Origin: an uncultured Candidatus Pelagibacter sp.
GTDB lineage: Bacteria; Pseudomonadota; Alphaproteobacteria; Pelagibacterales; Pelagibacteraceae
NCBI GenBank assembly: GCA_905616455.1
Contig: CAJQSW010000009.1
Location: forward strand, 1 to 64,000
Reading direction: 5' to 3'
Length of the DNA: 64,000 nucleotides
Shown here: in pieces, positions 1 through 7,966 of the stretch
Position numbering within the stretch: position 1 is the first letter of the stretch
How the letters are laid out: each line of letters begins with the position of its first letter
The notes under the pieces: model-generated
What the model was told of the DNA's origin: nothing
The model's input: only the letters and a program-made list of their open reading frames with translations
Databases searched by the model: none
Made by a program: the position numbers and the translations under genes

Positions 1-593
1 GCAATATCATCTGAGATTGCTGATATTTGAGCTTCTAATGATCCCGAATTATTAAAATTTATTTTATTATTAAAACTTTTTAATCCAATAAGCCTTTTAA
101 CTGTAGAGAGATCTTTAATGGGACCATTGTGTTTTATTAACCCATCTAAAGTTTCTAAAGTTAGATTAAGACCTTTAAATTTTAGGTATTTATGCTCAAG
201 AAACATTATAATTCTTAAGGTTTGAAGGTTGTGGTCAAAGCCACCAAAATTAGACATACATTCATTCAGGGCATCTTCTCCCGCATGTCCAAAAGGTGTA
301 TGGCCTAAATCATGAGCCAAACTTAAGGTTTCTGCTAGATCATCATTTAAACCTAAGTGCTTAGCAATAGATCTTGCAATTTGTGCAACTTCAATTGAAT
401 GTGTAATTCTAGTTCTATAGTGGTCACCTTCAGTATTAACAAAAACTTGAGTTTTATGCTTTAATCGTCTGAATGATGCACTGTGAATAATTCTATCCCT
501 ATCTCTTTGAAATGGTGTTCTGTAAAGTGAATTAGCTTCTTTAAAAATACGACCTTTGCTTTTAGATAAGGCTAAATTTGAGTAATTATTCAT
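1..593 (-). CDS. dgt: Deoxyguanosinetriphosphate triphosphohydrolase-like protein (partial)
   Basis: This is the N-terminal 197 codons of a dNTPase of the HD superfamily; the 3' part lies beyond the left edge. The protein hydrolyses dNTPs to nucleoside plus triphosphate and so affects dNTP pools. The N terminus carries [20 protein letters not shown], then [14 protein letters not shown] and the metal-binding [16 protein letters not shown] block, all typical of bacterial Dgt. The start is an ATG at 591-593. It is divergent from erpA with a 50-base spacer, an arrangement common in alphaproteobacteria, where argS often follows dgt. The family call is firm; the substrate is inferred. Confidence 0.9.
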   Translation of the reverse strand, partial: MNNYSNLALSKSKGRIFKEANSLYRTPFQRDRDRIIHSASFRRLKHKTQVFVNTEGDHYRTRITHSIEVAQIARSIAKHLGLNDDLAETLSLAHDLGHTPFGHAGEDALNECMSNFGGFDHNLQTLRIIMFLEHKYLKFKGLNLTLETLDGLIKHNGPIKDLSTVKRLIGLKSFNNKINFNNSGSLEAQISAISDDI

Positions 594-643
594 ACTTTAA
601 ATTCGATAAATTGATATTATATTAGTAGTATCAGTCTTGTTAT

Positions 644-961
644 ATGATTAAAGAAATTAAATTTACAGATAAAGCCATTAAACAGATTAATAATTTGTTG
701 TCCCAGAAAGATCCAGGGTCATACTTTAGAATCGCTATTAAAGGTGGTGGATGTTCTGGATTTCAATATGAATTCACTTTTGATAAAGAGTTGGCTTCTG
801 ACGATTTAAAACATGAAAATATCCTTATCGATAAAACTTCAGCTGATCTATTAAAAGGTTCTGAAGTTGATTTTGTTACAGAATTAATTGGTGATCAATT
901 CAAAATATCAAATCCACAAAGCAAATCTTCTTGCGGTTGTGGTGTTTCATTCTCAGTATAA
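644..961 (+). CDS. erpA: Iron-sulfur cluster insertion protein ErpA/IscA family
   Basis: This 105-residue A-type carrier passes Fe-S clusters to apo-proteins in the cytoplasm. The three conserved cluster-binding cysteines are present: one in GGGCSGFQYEF (C37) and two in the C-terminal SCGCGVSF (C97, C99). Length matches the family. The stop codon overlaps the xth start by one base (TAATG), so the two are almost certainly co-transcribed. Fe-S enzymes in this window that could be clients are LipA and IlvD. ErpA and IscA cannot be separated with certainty by eye; the dgt/erpA/xth neighbourhood favours ErpA. Confidence 0.93.
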   Translation: MIKEIKFTDKAIKQINNLLSQKDPGSYFRIAIKGGGCSGFQYEFTFDKELASDDLKHENILIDKTSADLLKGSEVDFVTELIGDQFKISNPQSKSSCGCGVSFSV

Positions 962-1737
962 TGATTATTACATCTTGGAATGTAAATTCTGTTAGGGCTA
1001 GAATTGAAAATATTAAAGAATATCTAAAAAAATTTTCTCCTAACGTTGTTATGATGCAAGAAATTAAAACACAAGATGAGACTTTTCCCTATGATGATTT
1101 TTCAGCTTTAGATTATGAAAGTCATGTATTTGGACAAAAAAGTTATAATGGAGTTGCTATTATATCTAAGCACAAACTAGAGAATATTAGAATTGATTTA
1201 ATTAAAGACAAATTGAAACAATCTAGAATTATTTCAGCAGAATTAAAATATAAGAAAAAAAATATTCAACTAATTAACATTTACACACCAAACGGTAATC
1301 CTGTAGATACTGATAAATATAGTTATAAAAAGGAATGGTTAGATACTTTGATTAAACAGCTAAAAACTCTTTCAAAGAAAAATGAAAATATTATTTTAGC
1401 AGGTGATTTTAATATTCTTCCTTCAGCAGAAGATGCTTATAATATCAAAGGGTTTGAAGATGATGCTTTATATAGACTTGAGATAAGAAAAAAATTTAGA
1501 GAAATGATTAATCTAGGTTTTCATGATGCTTACCGTCATATTCATGGTGAAACAGAGGGTTATACTTATTGGGATTATATGAGGGGTGCTTGGCAGAAAA
1601 ATAATGGATTAAGAATTGATCACTTCTTAGTATCAAATTCTTTATTAAATATAGTTAAGAATGTCAAAATTAATAAAGACCCAAGAGGAAAAGAAAAGCC
1701 CTCTGATCACACACCTATTGAAATTGAATTAACTTAA
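961..1737 (+). CDS. xth: Exodeoxyribonuclease III
   Basis: This 258-residue AP endonuclease/3'-5' exonuclease acts in base-excision repair. Motifs in order are SWNVNSVRARIENI at the N terminus, MQEIKT (catalytic Glu), YNGVAIISK, AGDFNILPS, RIDHFLVS and PSDHTPI near the C terminus, the full set of the EEP/Xth family. I take the ATG at 961, which overlaps the erpA stop by one base; an upstream in-frame ATG at 931 would extend back into erpA and adds ten unrelated residues. The end overlaps the convergent dehydrogenase gene by nine bases. Confidence 0.95.
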   Translation: MIITSWNVNSVRARIENIKEYLKKFSPNVVMMQEIKTQDETFPYDDFSALDYESHVFGQKSYNGVAIISKHKLENIRIDLIKDKLKQSRIISAELKYKKKNIQLINIYTPNGNPVDTDKYSYKKEWLDTLIKQLKTLSKKNENIILAGDFNILPSAEDAYNIKGFEDDALYRLEIRKKFREMINLGFHDAYRHIHGETEGYTYWDYMRGAWQKNNGLRIDHFLVSNSLLNIVKNVKINKDPRGKEKPSDHTPIEIELT

Positions 1738-2727
1738 AGATTTAATTTTATTAACAAGTTCTTCATTAATATTTCTTGGACCTTTATCTAGTCTATTTTT
1801 ATGTCTTCTTTCACCTGGAAGTCTAACACCATCCATAGCGGACATTTTATTAAAAAATTCATCTGCGTGTTTATCCCAGCCTTTACCAGAAATTTTCTCA
1901 GGTGAGATTGCTATAATAAATTCGCCACCACTTGGGGGGCCACCATCGTTATTATCTTTAGCAGCAGTTTCAAAACTAAAATTTTCACCAATTAAAGCAC
2001 CAGCTAATAACTCAACCATCATTGCAATACTAGATCCCTTGTAACCACCGAACGGTAATATAACACCACCGTCAGTAATTTCTCCAGGATCAGTAGTTTC
2101 TTTTCCATCTTTAGTTAAGCCAGTTCCTAGGGGTACTTTGTGCCCTTCTCTTTTTGCTATTTGAACTTCGCCCATAGCCATTGAGGCGGTGGCCATATCA
2201 TAAACAACTGGAGTTTTGCCAGGTCTAGGCCAAGCAAAAGAAATTGGATTTGTTCCATACAAAGGTTTTGTAGCACCTGCTGGAGCAACGGCTGGTTTGT
2301 AAGACGTACAAGCTATTCCAACAAGTCCAGCCTCAGCAATAGCCTCTGTCTCAGGCCATAGAGCAGCCATGTGATGAGAATTTTTTATGGCAAGAACTGC
2401 TACACCATTTTTTTTAGCTAAATCAATAACTGCTGGTAGCCCTAAACTTAAAACCATTGGTGCAACGGCATTATTACCTAATACTTTAATAATACTTGGA
2501 GCAACATTTTCTAATTCAGGTCTTGCTTTGCCATTAATCTTTTTACTTTTTAAACCTGCTACATAAGCAGGTAATCTAAACAAACCATGTGATACTGAGC
2601 CATCTCTTTCGGCCCTCATAATTGTGTCTGCTAAAATACTGGCATTTTCATTATCACAACCATTAGCTAATAATGTTTTTTTAGCTAATTCTAATATTTC
2701 ATTTAAGGTTAAGGAAACTGTATTCAC
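1729..2727 (-). CDS. Ldh2/malate-lactate dehydrogenase family oxidoreductase
   Basis: This 332-residue NAD(P)H-dependent 2-oxoacid or imine reductase belongs to the Ldh2/MdhB family, which also includes ureidoglycolate dehydrogenase and delta-1-piperideine-2-carboxylate reductase. Family blocks are visible: AERDGSVSHGLFRL, AVLAIKNSHHMAALWPETE (the His region used in catalysis), YGTNPISFAWPRP and PFGGYKGSSIAMMVEL. The start appears to be GTG at 2725-2727, fifteen bases after the upstream gene's stop. Substrate is not decidable from sequence; an imine reductase or malate/lactate role are both open. It follows the zur-linked membrane gene closely and may share its transcript. Confidence 0.85.
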   Translation of the reverse strand: MNTVSLTLNEILELAKKTLLANGCDNENASILADTIMRAERDGSVSHGLFRLPAYVAGLKSKKINGKARPELENVAPSIIKVLGNNAVAPMVLSLGLPAVIDLAKKNGVAVLAIKNSHHMAALWPETEAIAEAGLVGIACTSYKPAVAPAGATKPLYGTNPISFAWPRPGKTPVVYDMATASMAMGEVQIAKREGHKVPLGTGLTKDGKETTDPGEITDGGVILPFGGYKGSSIAMMVELLAGALIGENFSFETAAKDNNDGGPPSGGEFIIAISPEKISGKGWDKHADEFFNKMSAMDGVRLPGERRHKNRLDKGPRNINEELVNKIKSLS

Positions 2728-2742
2728 ACAAACTATTAAATA

Positions 2743-3141
2743 TTATTTATGTTTACTTTTCAAATCCTTTTTTAAATCTTCGTGATCACCTACCACATTA
2801 TGATACTGGCTTTTAGTTACATACTTTTCTAAAAAAGGTACTGCTAATAGAGGTAAGAATCCACCAAGAACAATTCCATAAGCTGCACTTTTTAAGTTAG
2901 GATCAAGCATGGCTGCTATAAAGTCCGCTATAATATGAGCTAAAACTATTCCAATAATTCCAGCAATTGCACCATTAGAAACCAATTTTAAAAAACGGTT
3001 AATACTCCAACCTGAATAAAAACCAATTAATGGAATTAATGTATGTATAAAGCCAAAGATAAAGCCTCTTAGTATTCCGTATTCTTCTATAAGTTCTTCT
3101 AAAAAATGAAGAAATTCTGGTAATTCGTGTGAGTGTTCCAT
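2743..3141 (-). CDS. Integral membrane protein of unknown function, coupled to zur
   Basis: I do not recognise this 132-residue protein. It has about three hydrophobic segments (roughly 24-46, 55-79 and 87-104) and a charged, Lys-rich C-terminal tail. Histidines cluster at the N terminus (H3, H5, H12), and there are polar residues inside predicted helices: H33 in the first, H69 and D73 in the second, with a third-helix GGFLP turn. The start overlaps the zur stop by one base (TAATG), so translation is probably coupled. A zinc- or metal-related membrane function is an inference from this coupling and from the buried His/Asp residues only. Confidence 0.75.
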   Translation of the reverse strand: MEHSHELPEFLHFLEELIEEYGILRGFIFGFIHTLIPLIGFYSGWSINRFLKLVSNGAIAGIIGIVLAHIIADFIAAMLDPNLKSAAYGIVLGGFLPLLAVPFLEKYVTKSQYHNVVGDHEDLKKDLKSKHK

Positions 3142-3503
3142 TAGTTACATCTCCTACATATTGTTGAGACTTCAAGTTGAAACTTATTGAAGTCATATTT
3201 TTTTATTGGGTTTTTTTTAAATATTGTTTCAAATAATTCTGAATTAAGTTCTTCTGTATCGCCGCAATCTCTACAAATAGCTATAGATGGATTATGCTTA
3301 ACATGTTCATGGCTGCACAATACATAGGTCTTATTTTGATTGGATTTATGTATCTTATCTTCTTCTATTAGTTTTTTTAAAGATCTGTAAACAGCCATCG
3401 GTTGTATCTTCTTAAATTTTTGAAATTTATCTAATATTTCATAAGCAGTTAAATGCTTATTGGATTTTTTAATTATATTAAAAACTATATCATTATTATT
3501 CAT
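3141..3503 (-). CDS. zur: Fur-family transcriptional regulator, Zur-like
   Basis: This 120-residue repressor has the Fur fold: a winged helix (about 1-65, with LTAYEILDKF and PMAVYRSLKKLIEEDKIHK) and a dimerisation/metal domain with HEHVKHNPSIAICRDCGD and a C-terminal CRRCN. The two CxxC pairs form the structural zinc site. PMAVYRSL matches Zur better than Fur or PerR in my reading. A near-perfect 20-bp dyad sits over its own -10 element, which supports autoregulation. No znuABC genes are in the window. The Zur assignment over Fur rests on motif and operator likeness, not on metal data. Confidence 0.82.
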   Translation of the reverse strand: MNNNDIVFNIIKKSNKHLTAYEILDKFQKFKKIQPMAVYRSLKKLIEEDKIHKSNQNKTYVLCSHEHVKHNPSIAICRDCGDTEELNSELFETIFKKNPIKKYDFNKFQLEVSTICRRCN

Positions 3504-3505
3504 TA

Positions 3506-3525
3506 TGTGATGTTATAACATAACA
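3506..3525. promoter_or_regulatory. Zur-type operator dyad
   Basis: The 20-bp sequence TGTGATGTTATAACATAACA is an inverted repeat with a single mismatched pair and a perfect TGTTATAACA core (3511-3520). It resembles known Zur boxes, which centre on TGTTATA/TATAACA. It ends three bases before the zur start codon and covers the predicted -10 element, so binding would block transcription of zur and the linked membrane gene. Confidence 0.72.
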
Positions 3526-3539
3526 CTTTATTATGTCAA
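3512..3539 (-). promoter_or_regulatory. Predicted zur promoter (near-leaderless)
   Basis: Read on the minus strand there is a perfect -35 TTGACA (3534-3539), a 16-base spacer and a -10 TATAAC (3512-3517). Expected initiation about seven bases downstream falls near 3505, so the zur mRNA would have almost no leader before its ATG at 3503. The -10 lies inside the operator dyad. Confidence 0.6.
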
Positions 3540-3567
3540 TACCCCTTTGGTAATAAAGATTTTTGTT

Positions 3568-3614
3568 TCCTCTATAATTGTAATAAATTAAAAATAAAAC
3601 TTACATATAGAGGA
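3568..3614 (+). repeat. Inverted repeat whose right arm contains a Shine-Dalgarno
   Basis: Arms TCCTCTATA (3568-3576) and TATAGAGGA (3606-3614) are perfectly complementary over nine bases with a 29-base AT-rich loop. The right arm holds the GAGGAG ribosome-binding site, which sits four bases before the ATG at 3619. The left arm overlaps a TATAAT hexamer (3573-3578) that could be a -10 element. If transcription starts at that -10, the left arm is not in the RNA; if it starts further upstream, the arms could hide the ribosome-binding site. Confidence 0.4.
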
Positions 3615-3618
3615 GACT

Positions 3619-3840
3619 ATGTTTATAAAAAAATACCTTAAATGGATTAGTACAACTTTAGTGTTAACAGGAATATTATTAACCAATCTAAACATCTACC
3701 CTATCAATATTTACTTTCATGGGCTTGGTGTTATTGGTTGGACAATAGCTGGTTTTATATCTAAGGATAAGGCTATATTGACTAATTTTGGTTTACAAAT
3801 ACCCCTTTTCTTAATGGGAATTTATAAGGTTATATTTTAG
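3619..3840 (+). CDS. Small membrane protein, DUF6552-like
   Basis: This 73-residue protein has two or three hydrophobic segments (about 9-26, 31-48 and 56-72) and a short KKYLKW N terminus. The sequence resembles small uncharacterised membrane proteins grouped as DUF6552 and common in SAR11; this match is from memory and not searched. A strong GAGGAG ribosome-binding site precedes the ATG. Its downstream neighbour on the same strand is the PiT-like permease, 209 bases away. No function can be assigned. Confidence 0.72.
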   Translation: MFIKKYLKWISTTLVLTGILLTNLNIYPINIYFHGLGVIGWTIAGFISKDKAILTNFGLQIPLFLMGIYKVIF

Positions 3841-3848
3841 ATTTAATA

Positions 3849-3870
3849 TAAATACGACAAGTTGTATTTA
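3849..3870. repeat. AT-rich inverted repeat after the small membrane gene
   Basis: Arms TAAATAC (3849-3855) and GTATTTA (3864-3870) pair over seven bases with an eight-base loop, nine bases after the stop of the upstream gene. It could be a weak terminator or a stabilising 3' hairpin, but it has one G-C pair and no clear T-tract. Confidence 0.3.
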
Positions 3871-3896
3871 AAGTATTTTAGAACTAGACAAATATA

Positions 3897-3913
3897 TTAG
3901 TTAATATAACTAA
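3897..3913. repeat. 17-bp dyad upstream of the PiT-like gene
   Basis: TTAGTTA (3897-3903) and TAACTAA (3907-3913) form a perfect seven-base dyad with a three-base centre. It lies about 137 bases before the permease start and directly before a possible small reading frame. It may be an operator; no known regulator box matches. Confidence 0.35.
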
Positions 3914-3915
3914 CG

Positions 3916-4044
3916 ATGAATCAGCATCTTATAATTTATCTTATTAAATTTAATTGTAGATATAATTTCTCACCCATATTAAATCATCTTGAAGAATATG
4001 AATCGTTCGAAATGGAAAATAATAAAGATAAAATAGAAAGATAA
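3916..4044 (+). CDS. Possible 42-residue small protein
   Basis: An ATG at 3916 opens a 42-codon frame that begins MNQHLIIYLIKFNCRYNF and ends with a charged stretch rich in Glu, Asn, Lys. The stop is five bases before the permease ATG, so it could be a leader peptide or translationally linked small protein. No good ribosome-binding site is visible before its ATG, and the frame is short enough to arise by chance in AT-rich DNA. Treat as doubtful. Confidence 0.2.
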   Translation: MNQHLIIYLIKFNCRYNFSPILNHLEEYESFEMENNKDKIER

Positions 4045-4049
4045 AATTT

Positions 4050-5015
4050 ATGGAACTAACATTATTGTATACAATTATCGGATTTGCTTTAGCCGGATAT
4101 AGCGTAATAGCAAATGACTCCATTCAAACATTGGGAACTTTTATTGCCTCAAAACAAAAATGGTTTAAATGGTACACACTTGCTAGTGCAGCATCATTTG
4201 TGCTAATTCTTGCAATTACTTGGGGTTGGTACAGCAATGATGGAGATATATCATATGGAAGATTAACTCAAATACCTTACCAAGAAATTCAATGGTATCA
4301 TGCTGTGGCACCAGGAATACTTTTAGTATTAACTAGATTTGGAATACCCGTCTCTACAACTTTCTTAGTTTTATCAGCTTTTGCGTCAACTGTAATTCTT
4401 GAAAAAATGCTCATGAAAAGTGTTGTGGGTTATGGTCTTGCTGCAATAGCTGCATATATTTGCTGGATTATTATTTCAAAATTTATTAATGAAAAATTAG
4501 ATGAAGTTGAAGATAAATGGATTGGTTTTTGGCGTAACTCAGTATGGCTTACTTCGGGCTTGTTATGGTGGGCATGGTTATCTCATGATGTGGCTAATAT
4601 AGCTGTATATCTGCCAAGACAATTAGATGTAACATTATTATTAATCGTTCTGGGTTATTTTACAGTTCTATTATTTTATATTTTTTACATTCATGGTGGA
4701 GCTATTCAAAAAGTAGTTTTAGAGAAAACTGGAACAAGGTATGCAAGATCTGCAACGATAATAAATATTATTTATGCAGGTGTGCTTTATTACTTTAAAG
4801 AACTTAATGACTTACCTATGTCTACTACCTGGGTGTTTGTAGGGCTATTATGTGGAAGAGAGTTAGCAATTGCTTCAATGAATAGTGATTATAAATTCAA
4901 ATATGTTTTCCCACTTATTGGCAAGGATTTTCTTAAAATGACTTTAGGTTTAACAGTGTCAGTAGCAATTGTACTTGCAATTCATTATATAATTATTCCA
5001 AACGGGTTTTTCTAA
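4050..5015 (+). CDS. PiT-like inorganic phosphate/ion permease homologue
   Basis: This 321-residue protein has about eight to ten hydrophobic helices. It contains two inverted-repeat-like copies of the PiT signature: ANDSIQTLGTFIAS (about 21-34) with RFGIPVSTTFLVLSAF (97-111), and SHDVANIAVYLPRQ (178-191) with DLPMSTTWVFVGLLCG (254-269). These match GANDxAN and PVSTTH blocks of phosphate:cation symporters, though the second copy of the signature is HDVAN rather than NDVAN and both PxSTT motifs lack the following His. Substrate could be phosphate, sulfate or another anion. Function as a transporter is inferred from these motifs. Confidence 0.7.
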   Translation: MELTLLYTIIGFALAGYSVIANDSIQTLGTFIASKQKWFKWYTLASAASFVLILAITWGWYSNDGDISYGRLTQIPYQEIQWYHAVAPGILLVLTRFGIPVSTTFLVLSAFASTVILEKMLMKSVVGYGLAAIAAYICWIIISKFINEKLDEVEDKWIGFWRNSVWLTSGLLWWAWLSHDVANIAVYLPRQLDVTLLLIVLGYFTVLLFYIFYIHGGAIQKVVLEKTGTRYARSATIINIIYAGVLYYFKELNDLPMSTTWVFVGLLCGRELAIASMNSDYKFKYVFPLIGKDFLKMTLGLTVSVAIVLAIHYIIIPNGFF

Positions 5016-5042
5016 ATTATTAGTTATTTGGTTGTATTCGAT

Positions 5043-6248
5043 TTATTTAATACGGCCATATATATCTTGGTATCTAACAATATCAGTTTCCTTCAAAATA
5101 GATCCAACCTGCGCTTCAATAATTTTAATTGGTTTGCTACCAGGGTTTTCAATCCTATGAACAGCACCTAATGGAATGAATATATGATCGTTTTGTTTTT
5201 TAGAAAAACTATCTTTATTAAGTGTAATTTTTGGTGTTCCTTGAATAACCAGCCAGTGTTCAGATCTATGATGATGTTTTTGTAAACTTAATATTCCTTT
5301 TGATTTAACAAATAATTCTTTAATTAAAAAACCTTTACCTTTAAATAAATTAACGTACCTACCCCATGGTCGATAATAAACATTTTTTTTCTTATGATAT
5401 TTATTCTTATTTTTATCATACATTTTTAAGATCTCTTTCCAGCTACCAAGATCTGACCAAGGAATATCTAATTTAATTGCATTAATTTGTTTCATTTTTT
5501 CTAAAATTGCATAGTCAAAAGATTTAGCAGTTGCTTTCTCGAAAGATGTTTTATTTAAATAATAAGTGTTATCTTTAAGTCTCGCTTTTGAAACCGCGTT
5601 AACACAATTTTTATATATTGTTGGTTGATATTTTTTAAAGTTATTTATTATTGAATCTTTTCTTAAAAAAAACATTCCAGAGTTCCAAAAACCTTTTTGC
5701 ATGATTACTTGTTTGGCTTTAGCTTCAGTAGGTTTTTCAATAAATCTAGTTACTTTATTAATATTTCCTTTAACTTTTTTCGTTGTAAAATAACCGTATT
5801 CGCTAGAAGGAGCAGTTGGTTTAATACCAAAAATAAATATATTTTGATCAGTTAAATTGGCTTTATTTTTGTTTATAGCTTTATTAAAAATACTTGCTTT
5901 TTCCATCAGGTGATCGGCTGCGAAAAACATCAAGGGTTGTTCATGTGGAATATCTTTAATTAATGCTGAAGCTAAGATTGCTGGAGCTGTGTTTCTTTTA
6001 GATGGCTCTAATACTATTTTATAGTTTTTAACTTTAAATTTTTTTAAATAACTTTTTACTAACTTTAAATACTTAGCGTTTGTACTGATAATTGGATAGT
6101 CAAAAGCTGGCCCTTTAAGACGTTCTAAAGTTTTTTCTAATAAACTCCACCCACCAAAATCAATAAATTGTTTTGCTAAATTATTTTTGGATTGTTCCCA
6201 AAGTCTTGTTCCAGCTCCGCCACATAAAATAACGGGTCTAATTTTCAT
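5043..6248 (-). CDS. manC: Mannose-1-phosphate guanylyltransferase, ManC/AlgA type
   Basis: This 401-residue protein makes GDP-mannose for surface polysaccharide. The N-terminal nucleotidyltransferase carries VILCGGAGTRLWEQS (about 7-21), the FAADHLM metal/sugar block, and FIEKPTEAKA. A C-terminal cupin (about 290-401) has YRPWGRYVNL, LSLQKHHHRSEHWLVIQGT and DIVRYQDIYGR, as in bifunctional isomerase/guanylyltransferases. It is about 70 residues shorter than usual, mainly in the linker. The start overlaps the ilvD stop by one base. Whether the isomerase activity is retained is unknown. Confidence 0.9.
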   Translation of the reverse strand: MKIRPVILCGGAGTRLWEQSKNNLAKQFIDFGGWSLLEKTLERLKGPAFDYPIISTNAKYLKLVKSYLKKFKVKNYKIVLEPSKRNTAPAILASALIKDIPHEQPLMFFAADHLMEKASIFNKAINKNKANLTDQNIFIFGIKPTAPSSEYGYFTTKKVKGNINKVTRFIEKPTEAKAKQVIMQKGFWNSGMFFLRKDSIINNFKKYQPTIYKNCVNAVSKARLKDNTYYLNKTSFEKATAKSFDYAILEKMKQINAIKLDIPWSDLGSWKEILKMYDKNKNKYHKKKNVYYRPWGRYVNLFKGKGFLIKELFVKSKGILSLQKHHHRSEHWLVIQGTPKITLNKDSFSKKQNDHIFIPLGAVHRIENPGSKPIKIIEAQVGSILKETDIVRYQDIYGRIK

Positions 6249-7966
6249 TAAATATCAGCGTAAACTTTTACTTCTTTTCTTTTACCAGGATGTGTTGGTG
6301 CACCTAAATAAGCAGGACCTACTGTTTGAGCATATTTCCAAATAGTTCCAGATCCAAAGCTTGATTTTTTTGGTTTCCACTTTTTACGTCTTGCAGCTAA
6401 CTGTAATTTAGTTAATCTAACGTTAATCGTTCCTTTTTTAGCATCGATATCAATAATATCTCCATTACGTAATAAAGCTAAAGGGCCTCCTAAAGCCGCC
6501 TCAGGACCAACATGACCTACACAAAAGCCTCTTGTAGCACCAGAGAACCTACCATCAGTAATTAGAGCAACCTTCTCACCCATACCTTGTCCATAAATGG
6601 CACCCGTTGTTGAAAGCATCTCTCTCATACCAGGGCCACCTACTGGACCTTCATAACGGATAATGATTACATCACCTTCTTTATATTTTTTATTTTGTAC
6701 TGCAGCCATTGCAGCTTCCTCATTATCAAAACATCTTGCTTTACCAGTGAATTGTAATTTTTTTAATCCAGCAATTTTAACAATACCACCGTCTGGTGCT
6801 AAGTTACCCTTAAGACCAACAACTCCGCCATCTGGTGAAAGAGGATTGTCATAAGCTCTTAAAACTTTTTGTTTAGGGTTAAATTTAATATTTTTTAAGT
6901 TTTGTTTCATCGTCTTTCCTGTAACCGTCATACAGTCACCATGAATAAATCCACCCTCATAAAGCGTTTTTAATAACATCGGAACCCCACCAGCTAACCA
7001 CATATCTTTTGCAACATATTTTCCCCCTGGTTTTAAATCGGCAAGATAAGGAGTTTTCTTAAATATTTTAGCAACATCCATTAGATCAAATTTAATTCCA
7101 ATTTCATTTGCTAGAGCAGGTAAATGTAAAGCAGCATTAGTTGAACCACCAGTAGCAGCAACAATTGTTGCGGCATTTTCTAAAGATTTTTTTGTAACAA
7201 TATCTCTTGGACGAATATTTTTTTCCAATAAGTTCATTACAGTTTTTCCACTTAATAAAGCGTACTTATCTCTTTCTTTGTATGGAGCAGGTGTTCCAGC
7301 TGAATAAGGTAATGCTAAACCAATAGCTTCAGAAACACAGGCCATAGTATTTGCAGTAAATTGACCCCCACACGCACCAGCACTAGGACAAGCTACAAGT
7401 TCTAATTTTCTTAATTCTTTTGCAGACATTTTACCTGCAGAGTGTTTTCCAACCGCTTCAAAAACATCTACAACAGTTACATCTTTGCCTTTGTATTGAC
7501 CTGGTAAAATTGAACCACCATAAATAAATACACTCGGAACATTTAGCCTAACCATTGCCATCATCAAAGCAGGTAAAGATTTATCACAACCAGCAATACC
7601 AACTAATGCGTCATAACAATGACCACGAACTGTAAGTTCTGTTGAGTCAGCAATAATTTCACGAGATACTAAAGAAGATTTCATTCCCTCATGACCCATC
7701 GCAATACCGTCTGTAACAGTTATTGTACAAAATTCTCTTGGTGTTCCACCTGAAGCTCTAACACCTTTTTTAACTGATTGAGCCTGCCTCATTAAAGCAA
7801 TATTACAAGGTGCAGCCTCATTCCAAGTTGATACAACACCCACAAAAGGTTTTGCTACATCTTTTTCCGTTTCACCCATGGCGTAATAAAATGACCTGTG
7901 AGGAGCTCTATCTGCTCCAAGTGAAGTATGTCTGCTTGGTAGTTTTTTCTTATTAAATTTACCCAT
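6248..7966 (-). CDS. ilvD: Dihydroxy-acid dehydratase
   Basis: This 572-residue Fe-S enzyme dehydrates 2,3-dihydroxy-isovalerate and -methylvalerate in branched-chain amino-acid synthesis. Cluster cysteines are seen in [14 protein letters not shown] and [17 protein letters not shown]; the C-terminal part has [20 protein letters not shown]. Length is standard. It lies directly between valS and manC with one-base overlaps at both ends (TAATG), so all three appear to share a transcript. Pairing a valine-pathway enzyme with valyl-tRNA synthetase is functionally sensible but may be coincidence. Confidence 0.97.
   Translation of the reverse strand: MGKFNKKKLPSRHTSLGADRAPHRSFYYAMGETEKDVAKPFVGVVSTWNEAAPCNIALMRQAQSVKKGVRASGGTPREFCTITVTDGIAMGHEGMKSSLVSREIIADSTELTVRGHCYDALVGIAGCDKSLPALMMAMVRLNVPSVFIYGGSILPGQYKGKDVTVVDVFEAVGKHSAGKMSAKELRKLELVACPSAGACGGQFTANTMACVSEAIGLALPYSAGTPAPYKERDKYALLSGKTVMNLLEKNIRPRDIVTKKSLENAATIVAATGGSTNAALHLPALANEIGIKFDLMDVAKIFKKTPYLADLKPGGKYVAKDMWLAGGVPMLLKTLYEGGFIHGDCMTVTGKTMKQNLKNIKFNPKQKVLRAYDNPLSPDGGVVGLKGNLAPDGGIVKIAGLKKLQFTGKARCFDNEEAAMAAVQNKKYKEGDVIIIRYEGPVGGPGMREMLSTTGAIYGQGMGEKVALITDGRFSGATRGFCVGHVGPEAALGGPLALLRNGDIIDIDAKKGTINVRLTKLQLAARRKKWKPKKSSFGSGTIWKYAQTVGPAYLGAPTHPGKRKEVKVYADI

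Noticed and set aside
931..960. An xth start ten codons upstream, inside erpA.
   Set aside because: The family N terminus begins at the ATG at 961, which forms the TAATG junction.
2999..3196. A 65-codon minus-strand frame overlapping the zur and membrane-protein genes.
   Set aside because: It lies in another frame of two well-supported coupled genes and has no family features.
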